From: Dama dama
Lineage: Eukaryota; Chordata; Mammalia; Artiodactyla; Cervidae
DNA length: 64,000 bases
Assembly: GCF_033118175.1 (NCBI RefSeq)
Contig: NC_083714.1
Location: 3,472,001-3,536,000 of the forward strand
Direction: 5' to 3'
The position numbers and the translations under genes are program-made. Under the pieces are notes generated by a model. It did not search any database. It was given only the letters and a program-made list of their open reading frames with translations, and was not told the origin of the DNA. Positions 13,102 to 26,289 of this stretch are shown here, one piece after another (positions within the stretch are counted from its first letter, which is position 1; each line of letters begins with the position of its first letter).

Positions 13102-14335
13102 GAGCGTGAAAACGTGTGAAAAATATGAAGAGGTTCAAAAGGTGTGAAAAATATGAAGAGCTTAAAATGGTGTCAAAAATGAGATGAGCATGAAACGGTC
13201 TGAAAAATAGGAGCAGCATGAAACGGTGTTCAAAAACATGAAAGCCTGAAAAGGTGAGAAAAATATGAAGAGCTTCAAAGGATGTTAAATACATGAGGAG
13301 CATGAAACGGTCTGAAAATTAGGAGGAGCATGAAGCGGTGTTCAAAAACATGAAAAGCCTGAAAACGTGTGAAAAATATGAAAAGGTTCAAAATGTGTCA
13401 AAAATATGAGGAGCATGAAACGGTCTGAAAAATAGGAGGACGATGAAACGGTCTTCAAAACATAAAGAACCTGAAAAGGTGTGAAAAATATGAAGAGCTT
13501 TTAAAGGTGTCAAAAATATGAGGAGCATGAAGCGGTCTGAAAAAGAGGAGGAGCATGAAACCGTGTTCAAAAACATGAAGAGCCTTAAAAGGTGTGAAAA
13601 ATATGAACAGCTTCAAAAGGTGTGAAAAATATGAAGAGCTTCAAAAGGTGTCAAAAATGAGATGATCATGAAACGGTCTGAAAAATCGGAGGAGCATGAA
13701 GTGGGGTTGAAAATCATGAAGAGCCTGAAAAGGTGTGTAAAATATGAAGAGCTTCAAAAGGAGTGAAAGACTTGAGGAGCATGAAACCGTCTGAATTATA
13801 GGAGGAGCATGAAACGGTGTTGAAAAACATGAAGAGCCTCAAAAGGTGTGAAAAATATGAAGAGCTCAAAAGGTGTCAAAAATATGAAGAGCTTCAAAAA
13901 GTGTGACAAATGAGATGAGCATGAAATGGTGTGAAAAAGGAGGAGCATGAAGTGGTGTTGAAAAACATGAAGAGCCTGAAAAGGTGTAAAATATATGAAG
14001 AGATTCAAAAGGTGTCAAAAATATGAGGAGCTTGAAATGGTCTGAAAAATTGGAGGATCATGAAGCGGTGTTGAAAAACATGAAGAGCCTGAAAAGTTGT
14101 GAAAAATATGAAGAGCTTCAAAGGTGTCAAAAATGTGAGGAGCATGAAACGGTCTGAAAAATAGGAGGAGCATGAAGCGATGTTCTAAACATGAAAAGCC
14201 TGAAAAAGTGTGAAAAATATGAAGAGCTTCACTGGTTTGAAAAATAAGAAGAGCCTGAAAAGGTGTGAAAATTGACATGAGCATGAAACGGTCTGAAAAA
14301 TAGGAAGAGCATGAAGAGGTGTTCAAAAACATGAA
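13102..14335. repeat. 1,234-bp tandem duplication, copy D
   Basis: This segment is repeated immediately downstream at an offset of 1,234 bp. Diagnostic strings are CATGAAAGCCTGAAAAGGTG, GACGATGAAACGGTCTTC, GAAAGACTTGAGGAGC and CTTCACTGGTTTGAAAAAT (14,227). Its left part is also the right part of copy C. The step is 11 monomers less 9 bp, because several monomers carry short internal losses (such as CATGAAAGCC, which lacks bases of subunit 4). Confidence 0.87.
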
Positions 14336-15569
14336 GAGTGTGAAAACGTGTGAAAAATATGAAGAGGTTCAAAAGGTGTGAAAAATATGAAGAGCTTAAA
14401 ATGGTGTCAAAAATGAGATGAGCATGAAACGGTCTGAAAAATAGGAGCAGCATGAAACGGTGTTCAAAAACATGAAAGCCTGAAAAGGTGAGAAAAATAT
14501 GAAGAGCTTCAAAGGATGTTAAATACATGAGGAGCATGAAACGGTCTGAAAATTAGGAGGAGCATGAAGCGGTGTTCAAAAACATGAAAAGCCTGAAAAC
14601 GTGTGAAAAATATGAAAAGGTTCAAAATGTGTCAAAAATATGAGGAGCATGAAACGGTCTGAAAAATAGGAGGACGATGAAACGGTCTTCAAAACATAAA
14701 GAACCTGAAAAGGTGTGAAAAATATGAAGAGCTTTTAAAGGTGTCAAAAATATGAGGAGCATGAAGCGGTCTGAAAAAGAGGAGGAGCATGAAACCGTGT
14801 TCAAAAACATGAAGAGCCTTAAAAGGTGTGAAAAATATGAACAGCTTCAAAAGGTGTGAAAAATATGAAGAGCTTCAAAAGGTGTCAAAAATGAGATGAT
14901 CATGAAACGGTCTGAAAAATCGGAGGAGCATGAAGTGGGGTTGAAAATCATGAAGAGCCTGAAAAGGTGTGTAAAATATGAAGAGCTTCAAAAGGAGTGA
15001 AAGACTTGAGGAGCATGAAACCGTCTGAATTATAGGAGGAGCATGAAACGGTGTTGAAAAACATGAAGAGCCTCAAAAGGTGTGAAAAATATGAAGAGCT
15101 CAAAAGGTGTCAAAAATATGAAGAGCTTCAAAAAGTGTGACAAATGAGATGAGCATGAAATGGTGTGAAAAAGGAGGAGCATGAAGTGGTGTTGAAAAAC
15201 ATGAAGAGCCTGAAAAGGTGTAAAATATATGAAGAGATTCAAAAGGTGTCAAAAATATGAGGAGCTTGAAATGGTCTGAAAAATTGGAGGATCATGAAGC
15301 GGTGTTGAAAAACATGAAGAGCCTGAAAAGTTGTGAAAAATATGAAGAGCTTCAAAGGTGTCAAAAATGTGAGGAGCATGAAACGGTCTGAAAAATAGGA
15401 GGAGCATGAAGCGATGTTCTAAACATGAAAAGCCTGAAAAAGTGTGAAAAATATGAAGAGCTTCACTGGTTTGAAAAATAAGAAGAGCCTGAAAAGGTGT
15501 GAAAATTGACATGAGCATGAAACGGTCTGAAAAATAGGAAGAGCATGAAGAGGTGTTCAAAAACATGAA
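14336..15569. repeat. 1,234-bp tandem duplication, copy E
   Basis: Copy E appears identical to copy D in the lines I compared, and all the minus-strand frames in the two translate identically. The junction is near 14,335, where GAAGAGTGTGAAAACG joins the end of one copy to the start of the next (copy D itself begins GAAGAGCGTG). Such close identity implies a recent duplication, or recent conversion of one copy by the other. An assembly duplication should be excluded. Confidence 0.87.
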
Positions 15570-16929
15570 GAGCCTGAAAACGTGTGAAAAATATGAAGAG
15601 CTTCAAAAGGTGTGAAAAATAGGAGAAGCATGAAGCGGTTTTGAAAAACATGAAGAGCCTGAAAACGTGTGAAAAACATGAAGAGCTTCAAAAGGTGTGA
15701 AAAATATGAACAGTTTCAAAAAGTGTCAAAAATGAGATGAGCATGAAGCGGTCTCAAAAATGGTGGAGCATGAAGTGTTGTTGAAAAACATGAAGAGCCT
15801 GAAATCGTGTGAAAAATATGAAGACCTTCAAAAGGTGTGAAATACATGAGGAGCATTAATCGGTCTCAAAAATAGGAGTAGCATGAAGCAGTGTTGAAAA
15901 ACATGAAGAGCTTGAAAAGGAGTGAAAAATATGAAGAGCTTCAAAAGGTGTGAAATATATGAAGAGCTTCAACAGGTTTCAAAAATATGAGGAGCATGAA
16001 AAGGTCTGAAAAATAGGAGGAGCATGGAGCGGTGTTCAAAACATGAAGAGAATGAAAAAGTGTGAAAAATATGAAGAGCTTCAAAAGGTTTGAAAAATAT
16101 GAAGAGCCTGAAAAGGTGTCAAAAATGAGATGAGCATGAAAGGGTCGAAAAATAGGAGGAGCATGAAGCGGTGTTCTAAACATGAAAAGCCTGAAAAAGT
16201 GTGAAAAATATGAAGAGCTTCACTGGTTTGAAAATAAGAAGAGCCTGAAAGGTGTGAAAATTGACATGAGCATGAAACGGTCTGAAAAATAGGAAGAGCA
16301 TGAAGAGGTGTTCAAAAACATGTACAGCCTGACAAGGTGTGAAAAATATGAAGAGCTTCAAAAGGTGTCAAAAATATGAGGAGCATGAAACGGTCTGAAA
16401 AATAGGAGGAGCATGAAGTGGTGTTGAAATACATGAAGAGCCTGAAAATGTGTGAAAAATATGAAGAGCTTCAAAACGTGTCAAAAATATGAGAAGGATG
16501 AAACGGTCTGAAAAATAGGAGCAGCATGAAGCGCTGTTCAAAAACATGAAGAGCCTGAAAAGGTGTGAAAAATATGAAGAGCTTCAAAAGGTGTGAAAAA
16601 TATGAACACTTTCAAAAAGTGTCAAAAATGAGATGAGCATGAAGCGGTCTGAAAAATGGTGGAGCATGAAGTGTTGTTGAAAAACATGAAGAGCCTGAAA
16701 TCCTGTGAAAAATATGAAGAGCTTCAAAAGGTGTCAAAAATGTGAGGAGCATGAAACGGTCTGAAAAATAGGAGGAGCATGAAACCGTGTCAAAAACATG
16801 AAGAGCCTGGAAAGGTGTGAAAAATGAAGAGCTTCAAAAGGTGTGAAATACATGAGGAGCATGAAACGGTCTGAAAAATAGGAGGAGCATGAAGTGGTGT
16901 TTAAAAATATGAAGAGCCTGAAAAGCTGT
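15570..16929. repeat. Mosaic satellite segment with 757- and 896-bp echoes
   Basis: Part of copy D/E returns a third time at about 16,155-16,330 (CTTCACTGGTTTG at 16,218, 757 bp after the copy at 15,461), lightly diverged with single-base losses. A second pair, near 15,700-15,805 and 16,596-16,700, shares AATGGTGGAGCATGAAGTG and lies 896 bp apart. Between them are ordinary monomers, including five-subunit ones near 15,685 and 16,590. No gene is present. Confidence 0.72.
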
Positions 16930-19900
16930 GAAAAATATGAAGAGCTTCAAAACGTGTCAAAACTATGAGGAGCATGAAACGGTCTGAAAAAGAGAAGGAG
17001 CATGAAGCATTGATGAAAAACATGAGGAGGCTGAAAACGTGTGAAAAATATGAAGAGCTTCAAAAGGTGTGAAATACATGAGGAGCATGAAACGGTCTGA
17101 AAAAGAGGAGGATCATGAAGCGGTGTTGAAAAATATGAAGAGCCTGAAAAGGTGTGAAAAATATGAAGAGCTTCAAAAGCTTTCAAAAATATGAGGAGCA
17201 TGAAACGGTCTGAAAAATAGGAGGATCATGAAGCGGTGTTGAAAAACATGAAGAGCCTGAAAAGGTGTGAAAAATATGAAGAGCTTCAAAAGTTGTGAAA
17301 AATAGGAGGAGCATGAAGCGGTGTTGAAAAACATGAAGAGCCTGAAAAGGTGTGAAAAATACGAAGAGCTTCAAAAGGTGTGAAATATATGAAGAGCTTC
17401 AAAAGGTGTCAAAAATATGAGGAGCATGAAAAGGTCTGAAAAATACGAGGAACATGAAGTGGTGTTGAAAAACATGAAGAGCCTGAAACGATGTGAAAAA
17501 TATGAAGAACTTCAAAATGTGTCAAAAATATGAGGAGCATGAAACGGTCTGAAAAACAGGAGAAGCATGAAGCGGTGTTGAAAACATGAGGAGCCTGAAA
17601 ACGTGTGAAAAATATGAAGAACTTCAAAAATATGAAAAATATGAAGAGATTCAAAAGGTGTGAAAAATATGAAGAGCTTCAAAAGATGTCAAAAATGAGA
17701 TGAGCATGAAACGGTCTGAAGAAAAGGAGGAGCATGAAGCGGAGTTCACAAAAATGAAGAGCCTGAAAAGGTGGAAAATATATGAAGAGCTTCAAAAGGT
17801 GTCAAAAATTTGAAGAGCCTGAAACAGTCTGAAAAATAGGAGGAGAATGAATTGGTTTTGAAAAACATGAAGAGCCTGAAAACATGCGAAATATATGAAG
17901 CGCTTCAAAAGGTGTAAAATACATGAGGAGCATGAAACAGTTGAAAAATAGGAGGAGCATGAAGCGGTGTTCAAAAACACGAAGAGCTTGAAAGGTGTGA
18001 AAAATATGAAGAGCTTTAAAAGGTGTCAAAAATATGAGGAGCATGAAACGTTCAGAAAAATAGGAGGATCATGAAACGTTGTTCAAAAACATGAAGAGCT
18101 TGAAAAGGTGTGAAAAATATGAAGAGCCTCAAAACGTGTCAAAAATATGAGGAGTATGAAACGGTCTGGAAAAGCAGGAGCATGAAGCGGTTTTGAAAAG
18201 ATGAAGAGCCTGAAAACGTGTGAAAAATATGAAGAGCTTCAAAATTATGAAAAATATGAAGAGCTTCAATAGGTGTCAAAAATGTGAAGAGATTCAAAAT
18301 GTGTCAAAAATGACATGAGCATGAAACGGTCTGAAAAATTCGAGGAGCATGAAGCGGTGTTGAAAATCATGAAGAGCCTGAAAAGGTGTTAAAAATATGA
18401 AGAGCCTCAAAAGGTGTGAAATACATGAGGAGCATGAAACGGTCTGAAAAATAGGAGGAGCATGAAGTGGTGTTCAAAAACATGAAGAGCCTGAAATGGT
18501 GTGAGAAATATGAAGAGCTTCAAAAGGTGTCAAAAATATGAGGAGCATGATACTGTCTGCAAAATAGGAGGAGCATGAAGTTGTGTTGAAAAACATGAAG
18601 AGCCTGAAAAAGTGTGAAAAATATGAAGAGCTTCAAAAGGTGTCAAATATATGAGGAGTATGAAACGGTCTGAAAAACCGGAGGAGCATGAAGCGGTGTT
18701 CAAAATCATGAAGAGCATGAAAAGGTGTGAAAAATTTGAAGAGCTTCAAAAATGTGAAAAATATGAAGAGCTTCAAAAGGTGTGAAATATATGAAGAGGT
18801 TCAAAAGGTGTGAAAAATATGAACAGCTTCAAAAGGTGTCAAAAATATGAAGAGCATGAAACGGTCTGAAAAATAGGAGGAGCATGAAGTGGTGTTGAAA
18901 AACATGAAGATCCTGAAAATGTGTGAAGTATATGAAGAGCTTCAAAAGGTGTGAAAATTATGAAGAGCTTCAAAAGGTGTCAAAAATATGAAGAGCATGA
19001 AACGGTCGCACAAATAGGAGGAACTTGAAGTGGTTTTCGAAAACATGAAGAGTCTGAAAAGGTGTGAAATATAAGAAGAGCTTCAAAAGGTGTCAAAATT
19101 ATGAGGAGCATGAAACGGTCTGAAAAATAGGAGGATCATGAAACAGTGTTGAAAAACATGAAGAGCCTGAAAAGGTGTGGAAAATATGAAGAGCTTCAAA
19201 CGTGTCAAAAATAAGAGGAGCATGAAACTCTCTGAAAAATAGGAGGAGTATGATACGGTGTTGAAAAATATGAAGCGCTTCAAAAGCTGTCAAAAATGAG
19301 ATGACCATGAAACGGTCTGAGAAATAGAAGGAACATGAAGTTCTTTTCAAAAAAATGAAGAACCTGAAAAGGTGTGAAGTATATGAAGATTTCAAAAGGT
19401 GTCAAAAATATGAGGAGCATGAAACGGTCTGAAAAATAGGAGGAGCATGAAGTCATGTTGAAAAACATGAAGAGCCTGAAAATGTGAGAAAAATACGAAG
19501 AGCTTCAAAAGGTGTCACAAATATGAGGAGCATGAAACGGTCTGAAATATATGAGGAGCATGAAGCGGTGTTCAAAAACATGAAGAGCCTGAAAACGTGT
19601 GAAAAATTTGAAGATCTTCAAAAATGTGAAAAATATGAAGAGCTTCAAAAGGTGTGAAATATATGAAGATCTTCAAAAGGTGTCAAAAATTAGATGAGCA
19701 TGAAACGGTGTGAAAAATAGGAGGAGCATGAAGTCGTGTTCAAAAATTTGAAGAGCCTGAAATGGTGTGAAATATATGAAGAGTTTCAAAAGGTGTCAAA
19801 TATATGAGGAGCAAAAACGGTCTGAAAATAGGAGAAGCATGAAGTTGTGTTGAAAATCATGACGAGCCTTAAAAGGTGCGTAAAATATGAAGAGCTTCAA

Positions 19901-21318
19901 AATGTGTGAAATACATGAGGAGCATGAAACGGTCTGAAAAATAGGAGGAGCATGAAGCGGTGTTCAAAAATATGAAGAGCCTGAAAATTTGTGAAAACTA
20001 TGAAGAGCTTCAGAAGGTGTCAAAAATTAGATGAGCATGAAACGGTCTGAAAAATAGGAGGAGCATGAAGTGGTGTTGAAAAACATTAAGAGCCTGAAAA
20101 TATGTGAAATATATGAAGAGCTTCAAAAGATTTCAGAAATGAGAGGAGCATGAAACGGTCTGAAAAATAGGAGGAGCATGAAGTGGTGTTGAAAAACATG
20201 AGGAGCCTGAAAAGGTGTGAAACATATGAAGAGCTTCAAAAGTTGTGAAAAATATGAAGAGCTTCAAATGCTGTCAAAAATGAGATGAGCATGAAACGGT
20301 CTGAGAAATAGGAGAAGCATGAAGTGGTGTTGAAAATCATGAAGAGCCTGAAAAAGTGTGAAATATATGAAGAGCTTCAAAAGGTGTGAAAAATATGAAG
20401 AGCTTCAAAAGGTGTCAAAAATATGAGGAGCATGAAACGGTCTGAAAAATAGGAGGAGCATTGTAGCATTGTTCAAAAACTTGAAGAGCCTGAAATGGTG
20501 TGAAAAATATGAAGAGCTTCAAAAGGTGTCAAAAATATGAGGAGCATGAAACGGTCTGAAAAATAGGAGGAGCATGAAACGGTCTGAAAAATAGGAGGAG
20601 CATGAAGCCGTGTTGAAAAACATGAAGAGCCTGAAAAGGTGTGAAAAATAAAGAGCTTCAAAAGGTGTCAAAAATATGTGGAGCATGTAACGGTTTGAAA
20701 AATAGGAGGAGCATGAAGCGGTGTTCAAAAACATGAAAATCCTGAAAAGGTGTGAAAAATACGAAGAGCTTCAAAAGATGTGAAATACATGAGGCGCATG
20801 AAATTGTCTGAAAAATAGGAGGAGCATGAAGCGCTGTTCAAAAACATGAAGAGCTTGAAAAGGTGTAAAAAATATGAAGAGCTACAAAAGGTGTGAAATA
20901 TATGAGGAGCATGAAACGGTGTATAAAATAGGAGGAGCATGAAGCGGTGTTCAAAAACATGAAGAGCCTGAAAAGGTGTGAAAAATATGAAGAGCTTCAA
21001 AAGATGTGAAATACATTAGGAGCATGAAACTGTCTGAAAAATAGGAGGAGCATGAGACGGTGTTGAAAAACGTGAAGAGCCTTAAAAGGTGTGAAAAATA
21101 TGAAGAGCTTCAAAAGGTGTGAAAAATATGAGGAGCATGAAACGGTCTGAAAAAGAGAAGGAGCATGAAGCATTGATGAAAAACTTGAGGAGCCTGAAAA
21201 GATGTGAAAAATATGAAGAGCTTCAAAAGTTGTGAAATACATTAGGAGCATGAAACGGTCTGAAAAATAGGAGGATCATGAAGCGGTGTTGAAAAACATG
21301 AAGAGCCTGAAAAGGTGT
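16930..21318. repeat. 4.39-kb higher-order repeat, copy 1
   Basis: About 4,389 bp, repeated directly downstream. It is recognised by GAAGCATTGATGAAAAACATG (17,005), GAAAAGCAGGAGCATG, TTCGAGGAGCATGAAG, GAAAAACCGGAGGAGC and GTTCTTTTCAAAAAAATG. Only 16,930-19,942 has a partner in copy 2; the last third, 19,943-21,318, is present once. A further short copy of the GAAGCATTGATG marker lies at 21,170, inside the tail, which probably gave the alignment point for the unequal exchange. No gene is present. Confidence 0.9.
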
Positions 21319-24300
21319 GAAAAATATGAAGAGCTTCAAAACGTGTCAAAACTATGAGGAGCATGAAACGGTCTGAAAAAGAGAAGGAGCATGAAGCATT
21401 GATGAAAAACATGAGGAGGCTGAAAACGTGTGAAAAATATGAAGAGCTTCAAAAGGTGTGAAATACATGAGGAGCATGAAACGGTCTGAAAAATAGGAGG
21501 ATCATGAAGCGGTGTTGAAAAATATGAAGAGCCTGAAAAGGTGTGAAAAATATGAAGAGCTTCAAAAGCTTTCAAAAATATGAGGAGCATGAAACGGTCT
21601 GAAAAATAGGAGCAGCATGAAGTGGTGTTGAAAAACATGAAGAGCCTGAAAAGGTGTGAAAAATATGAAGAGCTTCAAAAGTTGTGAAAAATAGGAGGAG
21701 CATGAAGCGGTGTTGAAAAACATGAAGAGCCTGAAAAGGTGTGAAAAATACGAAGAGCTTCAAAAGGTGTGAAATATATGAAGAGCTTCAAAAGGTGTCA
21801 AAAATATGAGGAGCATGAAAAGGTCTGAAAAATACGAGGAGCATGAAGTGGTGTTGAAAAACATGAAGAGCCTGAAAAGATGTGAAAAATATGAAGAACT
21901 TCAAAATGTGTCAAAAATATGAGGAGCATGAAACGGTCTGAAAAACAGGAGAAGCATGAAGCGGTGTTGAAAAACATGAGGAGCCTGAAAACGTGTGAAA
22001 AATATGAAGAACTTCAAAAATATGAAAAATATGAAGAGATTCAAAAGGTGTGAAAAATATGAAGAGCTTCAAAAGATGTCAAAAATGAGATGAGCATGAA
22101 ACGGTCTGAAGAAAAGGAGGAGCATGAAGCGGAGTTCACAAAAATGAAGAGCCTGAAAAGGTGGAAAATATATGAAGAGCTTCAAAAGGTGTCAAAAATT
22201 TGAAGAGCCTGAAACAGTCTGAAAAATAGGAGGAGAATGAATTGGTTTTGAAAAACATGAAGAGCCTGAAAACATGCGAAATATATGAAGCGCTTCAAAA
22301 GGTGTAAAATACATGAGGAGCATGAAACAGTTGAAAAATAGGAGGAGCATGAAGCGGTGTTCAAAAACACGAAGAGCTTGAAAGGTGTGAAAAATATGAA
22401 GAGCTTTAAAAGGTGTCAAAAATATGAGGAGCATGAAACGTTCAGAAAAATAGGAGGATCATGAAACGTTGTTCAAAAACATGAAGAGCTTGAAAAGGTG
22501 TGAAAAATATGAAGAGCCTCAAAACGTGTCAAAAATATGAGGAGTATGAAACGGTCTGGAAAAGCAGGAGCATGAAGCGGTTTTGAAAAGATGAAGAGCC
22601 TGAAAACGTGTTAAAAATATGAAGAGCTTCAAAATTATGAAAAATATGAAGAGCTTCAATAGGTGTCAAAAATGTGAAGAGATTCAAAATGTGTCAAAAA
22701 TGACATGAGCATGAAACGGTCTGAAAAATTCGAGGAGCATGAAGCGGTGTTGAAAATCATGAAGAGCCTGAAAAGGTGTTAAAAATATGAAGAGCCTCAA
22801 AAGGTGTGAAATACATGAGGAGCATGAAACGGTCTGAAAAATAGGAGGAGCATGAAGTGGTGTTCAAAAACATGAAGAGCCTGAAAAGGTGTGAGAAATA
22901 TGAAGAGCTTCAAAAGGTGTCAAAAATATGAGGAGCATGATACTGTCTGCAAAATAGGAGGAGCATGAAGTTGTGTTGAAAAACATGAAGAGCCTGAAAA
23001 AGTGTGAAAAATATGAAGAGCTTCAAAAGGTGTCAAATATATGAGGAGTATGAAACGGTCTGAAAAACCGGAGGAGCATGAAGCGGTGTTCAAAATCATG
23101 AAGAGCATGAAAAGGTGTGAAAAATTTGAAGAGCTTCAAAAATGTGAAAAATATGAAGAGCTTCAAAAGGTGTGAAATATATGAAGAGGTTCAAAAGGTG
23201 TGAAAAATATGAACAGCTTCAAAAGGTGTCAAAAATATGAAGAGCATGAAACGGTCTGAAAAATAGGAGGAGCATGAAGTGGTGTTGAAAAACATGAAGA
23301 GCCTGAAAATGTGTGAAGTATATGAAGAGCTTCAAAAGGTGTGAAAATTATGAAGAGCTTCAAAAGGTGTCAAAAATATGAAGAGCATGAAACGGTCGCA
23401 CAAATAGGAGGAACTTGAAGTGGTTTTCGAAAACATGAAGAGTCTGAAAAGGTGTGAAATATAAGAAGAGCTTCAAAAGGTGTCAAAATTATGAGGAGCA
23501 TGAAACGGTCTGAAAAATAGGAGGATCATGAAACAGTGTTGAAAAACATGAAGAGCCTGAAAAGGTGTGGAAAATATGAAGAGCTTCAAACGTGTCAAAA
23601 ATAAGAGGAGCATGAAACTCTCTGAAAAATAGGAGGAGTATGATACGGTGTTGAAAAATATGAAGAGCTTCAAAAGCTGTCAAAAATGAGATGACCATGA
23701 AACGGTCTGAGAAATAGAAGGAACATGAAGTTCTTTTCAAAAAAATGAAGAACCTGAAAAGGTGTGAAGTATATGAAGATTTCAAAAGGTGTCAAAAATA
23801 TGAGGAGCATGAAACGGTCTGAAAAATAGGAGGAGCATGAAGTCATGTTGAAAAACATGAAGAGCCTGAAAATGTGAGAAAAATACGAAGAGCTTCAAAA
23901 GGTGTCACAAATATGAGGAGCATGAAACGGTCTGAAATATATGAGGAGCATGAAGCGGTGTTCAAAAACATGAAGAGCCTGAAAACGTGTGAAAAATTTG
24001 AAGATCTTCAAAAATGTGAAAAATATGAAGAGCTTCAAAAGGTGTGAAATATATGAAGATCTTCAAAAGGTGTCAAAAATTAGATGAGCATGAAACGGTG
24101 TGAAAAATAGGAGGAGCATGAAGTGGTGTTCAAAAATTTGAAGAGACTGAAATGGTGTGAAATATATGAAGAGTTTCAAAAGGTGTCAAATATATGAGGA
24201 GCAAAAACGGTCTGAAAATAGGAGAAGCATGAAGTTGTGTTGAAAATCATGACGAGCCTTAAAAGGTGCGTAAAATATGAAGAGCTTCAAAATGTGTGAA

Positions 24301-24332
24301 ATACATGAGGAGCATGAAACGGTCTGAAAAAT
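21319..24332. repeat. 4.39-kb higher-order repeat, copy 2 (incomplete)
   Basis: Matches copy 1 at offset 4,389, which becomes 4,390 after one base gained near 21,981. By eye I found about a dozen substitutions in 3.0 kb, for example GTGTG/GTGTT near 18,231/22,621, GATCCTG/GAGCCTG near 18,909/23,299 and GAAGCGC/GAAGAGC near 19,274/23,664. The match stops near 24,332, where ATAGAGGAGCATG (one GGA lost) joins unrelated monomers. The copies are therefore young, and copy 2 is cut on its right side. Confidence 0.9.
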
Positions 24333-26289
24333 AGAGGAGCATGAAGTGGTATTGAAAAACATGAAGAGCCTGAAAAGGTGTGAAAAACATGAAGAGCTTA
24401 AATGTTGTGAGAAATATGAAGAGCTTCAAAAGGTGTCAAAAATGAGACGAGCATGAAACGGTCTGGAAAGTAGGACGAGCATGAAGCGGTGTTGAAAAAC
24501 ATGAAGAGCCAGAAAATGTGTGAAAAATATGAAGAGCTTCAAAAAGTGTCAAAAATATGAAGAGCATGAAACGGTCTGAAAAATAGGAGGAGCATGAAGT
24601 GGTGTGAAAAACATGAAGAGCCTAAAAAGGTGTGAAAAATGTGAAGAGCTTCAAAACGTGTCAAAAATATGAGGAGCATGAAACGGTCTGAAAAACAGGA
24701 GGATCATGAAGCCGTGTTGAAAAACATCGGGAGTCGGAAAACGTGTGAAAAATATGAACAGCTTCAAAAGGTGTCAAAAATATGAGGAGCATGAAACGGT
24801 CTGAAAAATAGGAGGAGCATGAAACGGTGTTCAAAAACATGAAGAGCCTGAAAAGGTGTGAAAATTATGAAGAGCTTCAAAAGGTGTGAAATACAAGAGG
24901 AGCATGAAACGGTCTGAAAAATAGGAGGAGCATGAAGCAGTGTTGAAAAACATGAAGAACCGGAAAAGGTGTGAAAAATATGAAGAGCTTCAAAAGGTGT
25001 GAAAATAATGAGGAGCATGAAACGGTCTGACAAATAGGAGCAGCATGAAACGGTGTTCAAAAACATGAAGAGCCTGAAAAGGTGTGAAAAATATGAAGAG
25101 CTTCAAAAGGTTGGAAATACATGGAGAGCATGAAACGGTCTTAAAAATAAGAGGAGCATGAAGCGGTGTTGAAAAACATGAAGAGCCTGAAAAGGTGGGT
25201 AAAATATGAAGAGCTTCAAAAGGTGTCAAAAATATGAGGAGAATGAAACGGTCTGAAATATTGGAGGAGCAAGAAACGGAGTTCAAAAACATGAAGAGCC
25301 AGAAAAGGTGTCAAAAATATGAAGAGCTTCAAAAGTTGTCAAAAATATGAGGAGCATGCACGGTCTGAAAAATAGGAGCATGAAGCAGTGTTGAAAAAAA
25401 TGAAGATCCTGAAAAGGTGTGAAAAATATGAAAACCTTCAAAAGGTGTCAAATATATGAGGACCATGAAACGGTCTGAAAAATAGGAGGAGCAAGAATCG
25501 GTGTTCAAAAACATGAAGAGCCAGAAAGGTGTGAAAAATATGAAGAGCTTCAAAAGGTGTAAACAATATAAGGAGCATGAAACGGTCTGAAAAATAGGAG
25601 GAGCATGAAGTGGTATTCAAAAACATGAAGAGCCTGAAAAGGTGTGAATAATATGAAGAGCTTCAAAATGTGTCAAAAATATGAGGAGCATGAAACGGTC
25701 TGAAAAATAGGAGGAGCATGAAGCGGTGTTGAAAGACATGAGAACCCTGAAAAGGTGTGAAATATATGAAGAGCTTCTAAAGGTGTCAAAATGTGAGGAG
25801 CATGAAACTGTCTGAAAAATAGGAGGAGCATGAAACGGTGCTAAAATACATGAAGAGCTTCAAAAGGTGTGAAACATATGAAGACTTTGAAAAGGTGTCA
25901 AAAATATGAGGAGCATGAAACGGTCTGAAAAATAGGAGGAGCAGTAAGCGGTGTTCAAAAACATGAAGAGCCTGAAATGGTGTGAAAAATATGAAGAGCT
26001 TCAAAAGGTTGGAAATACATGAGGAGCATGAAACGGTCTGAAATATAGGAGGAGCATGAAGCTGTGTTGAAAAACATGAACAGCTGAAAAGGTGGGTAAA
26101 ATATGAAGAGCTTTAAAAGGTGTCAAAAATATGAGGAGCATGAAACGATCTGAAAAATAGGAGGAGCATTAAACGGTGTTCAAAAACATGAAGAGCCTGA
26201 AAAGGTGTGAAAAATATGAAGAGCTTCAAAAGGTGTCAGTAATAGGAGGAGCATGAAACGGTCTGAAATATAGGAGGAGAATGAAGCGG
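24333..26289. repeat. Duplicated segment, first copy (reference for losses in the next)
   Basis: The parent segment of the following copy. Marks are GAGCTTAAATGTTGTGAGAAATATG (near 24,385), AAATACAAGAGGAGC (near 24,890), GAAAATAATGAGGAGC, AATACATGGAGAGCATG, GAAATATTGGAGGAGCAAG and GGTGCTAAAATACATG. Parts absent from the second copy are about 24,535-24,873 and about 25,553-25,780. No gene is present. Confidence 0.8.

Noticed and set aside
20640..20660. AATAAA polyadenylation signal
   Set aside because: A single occurrence made by a small deletion in subunit 1, with no transcription unit around it.
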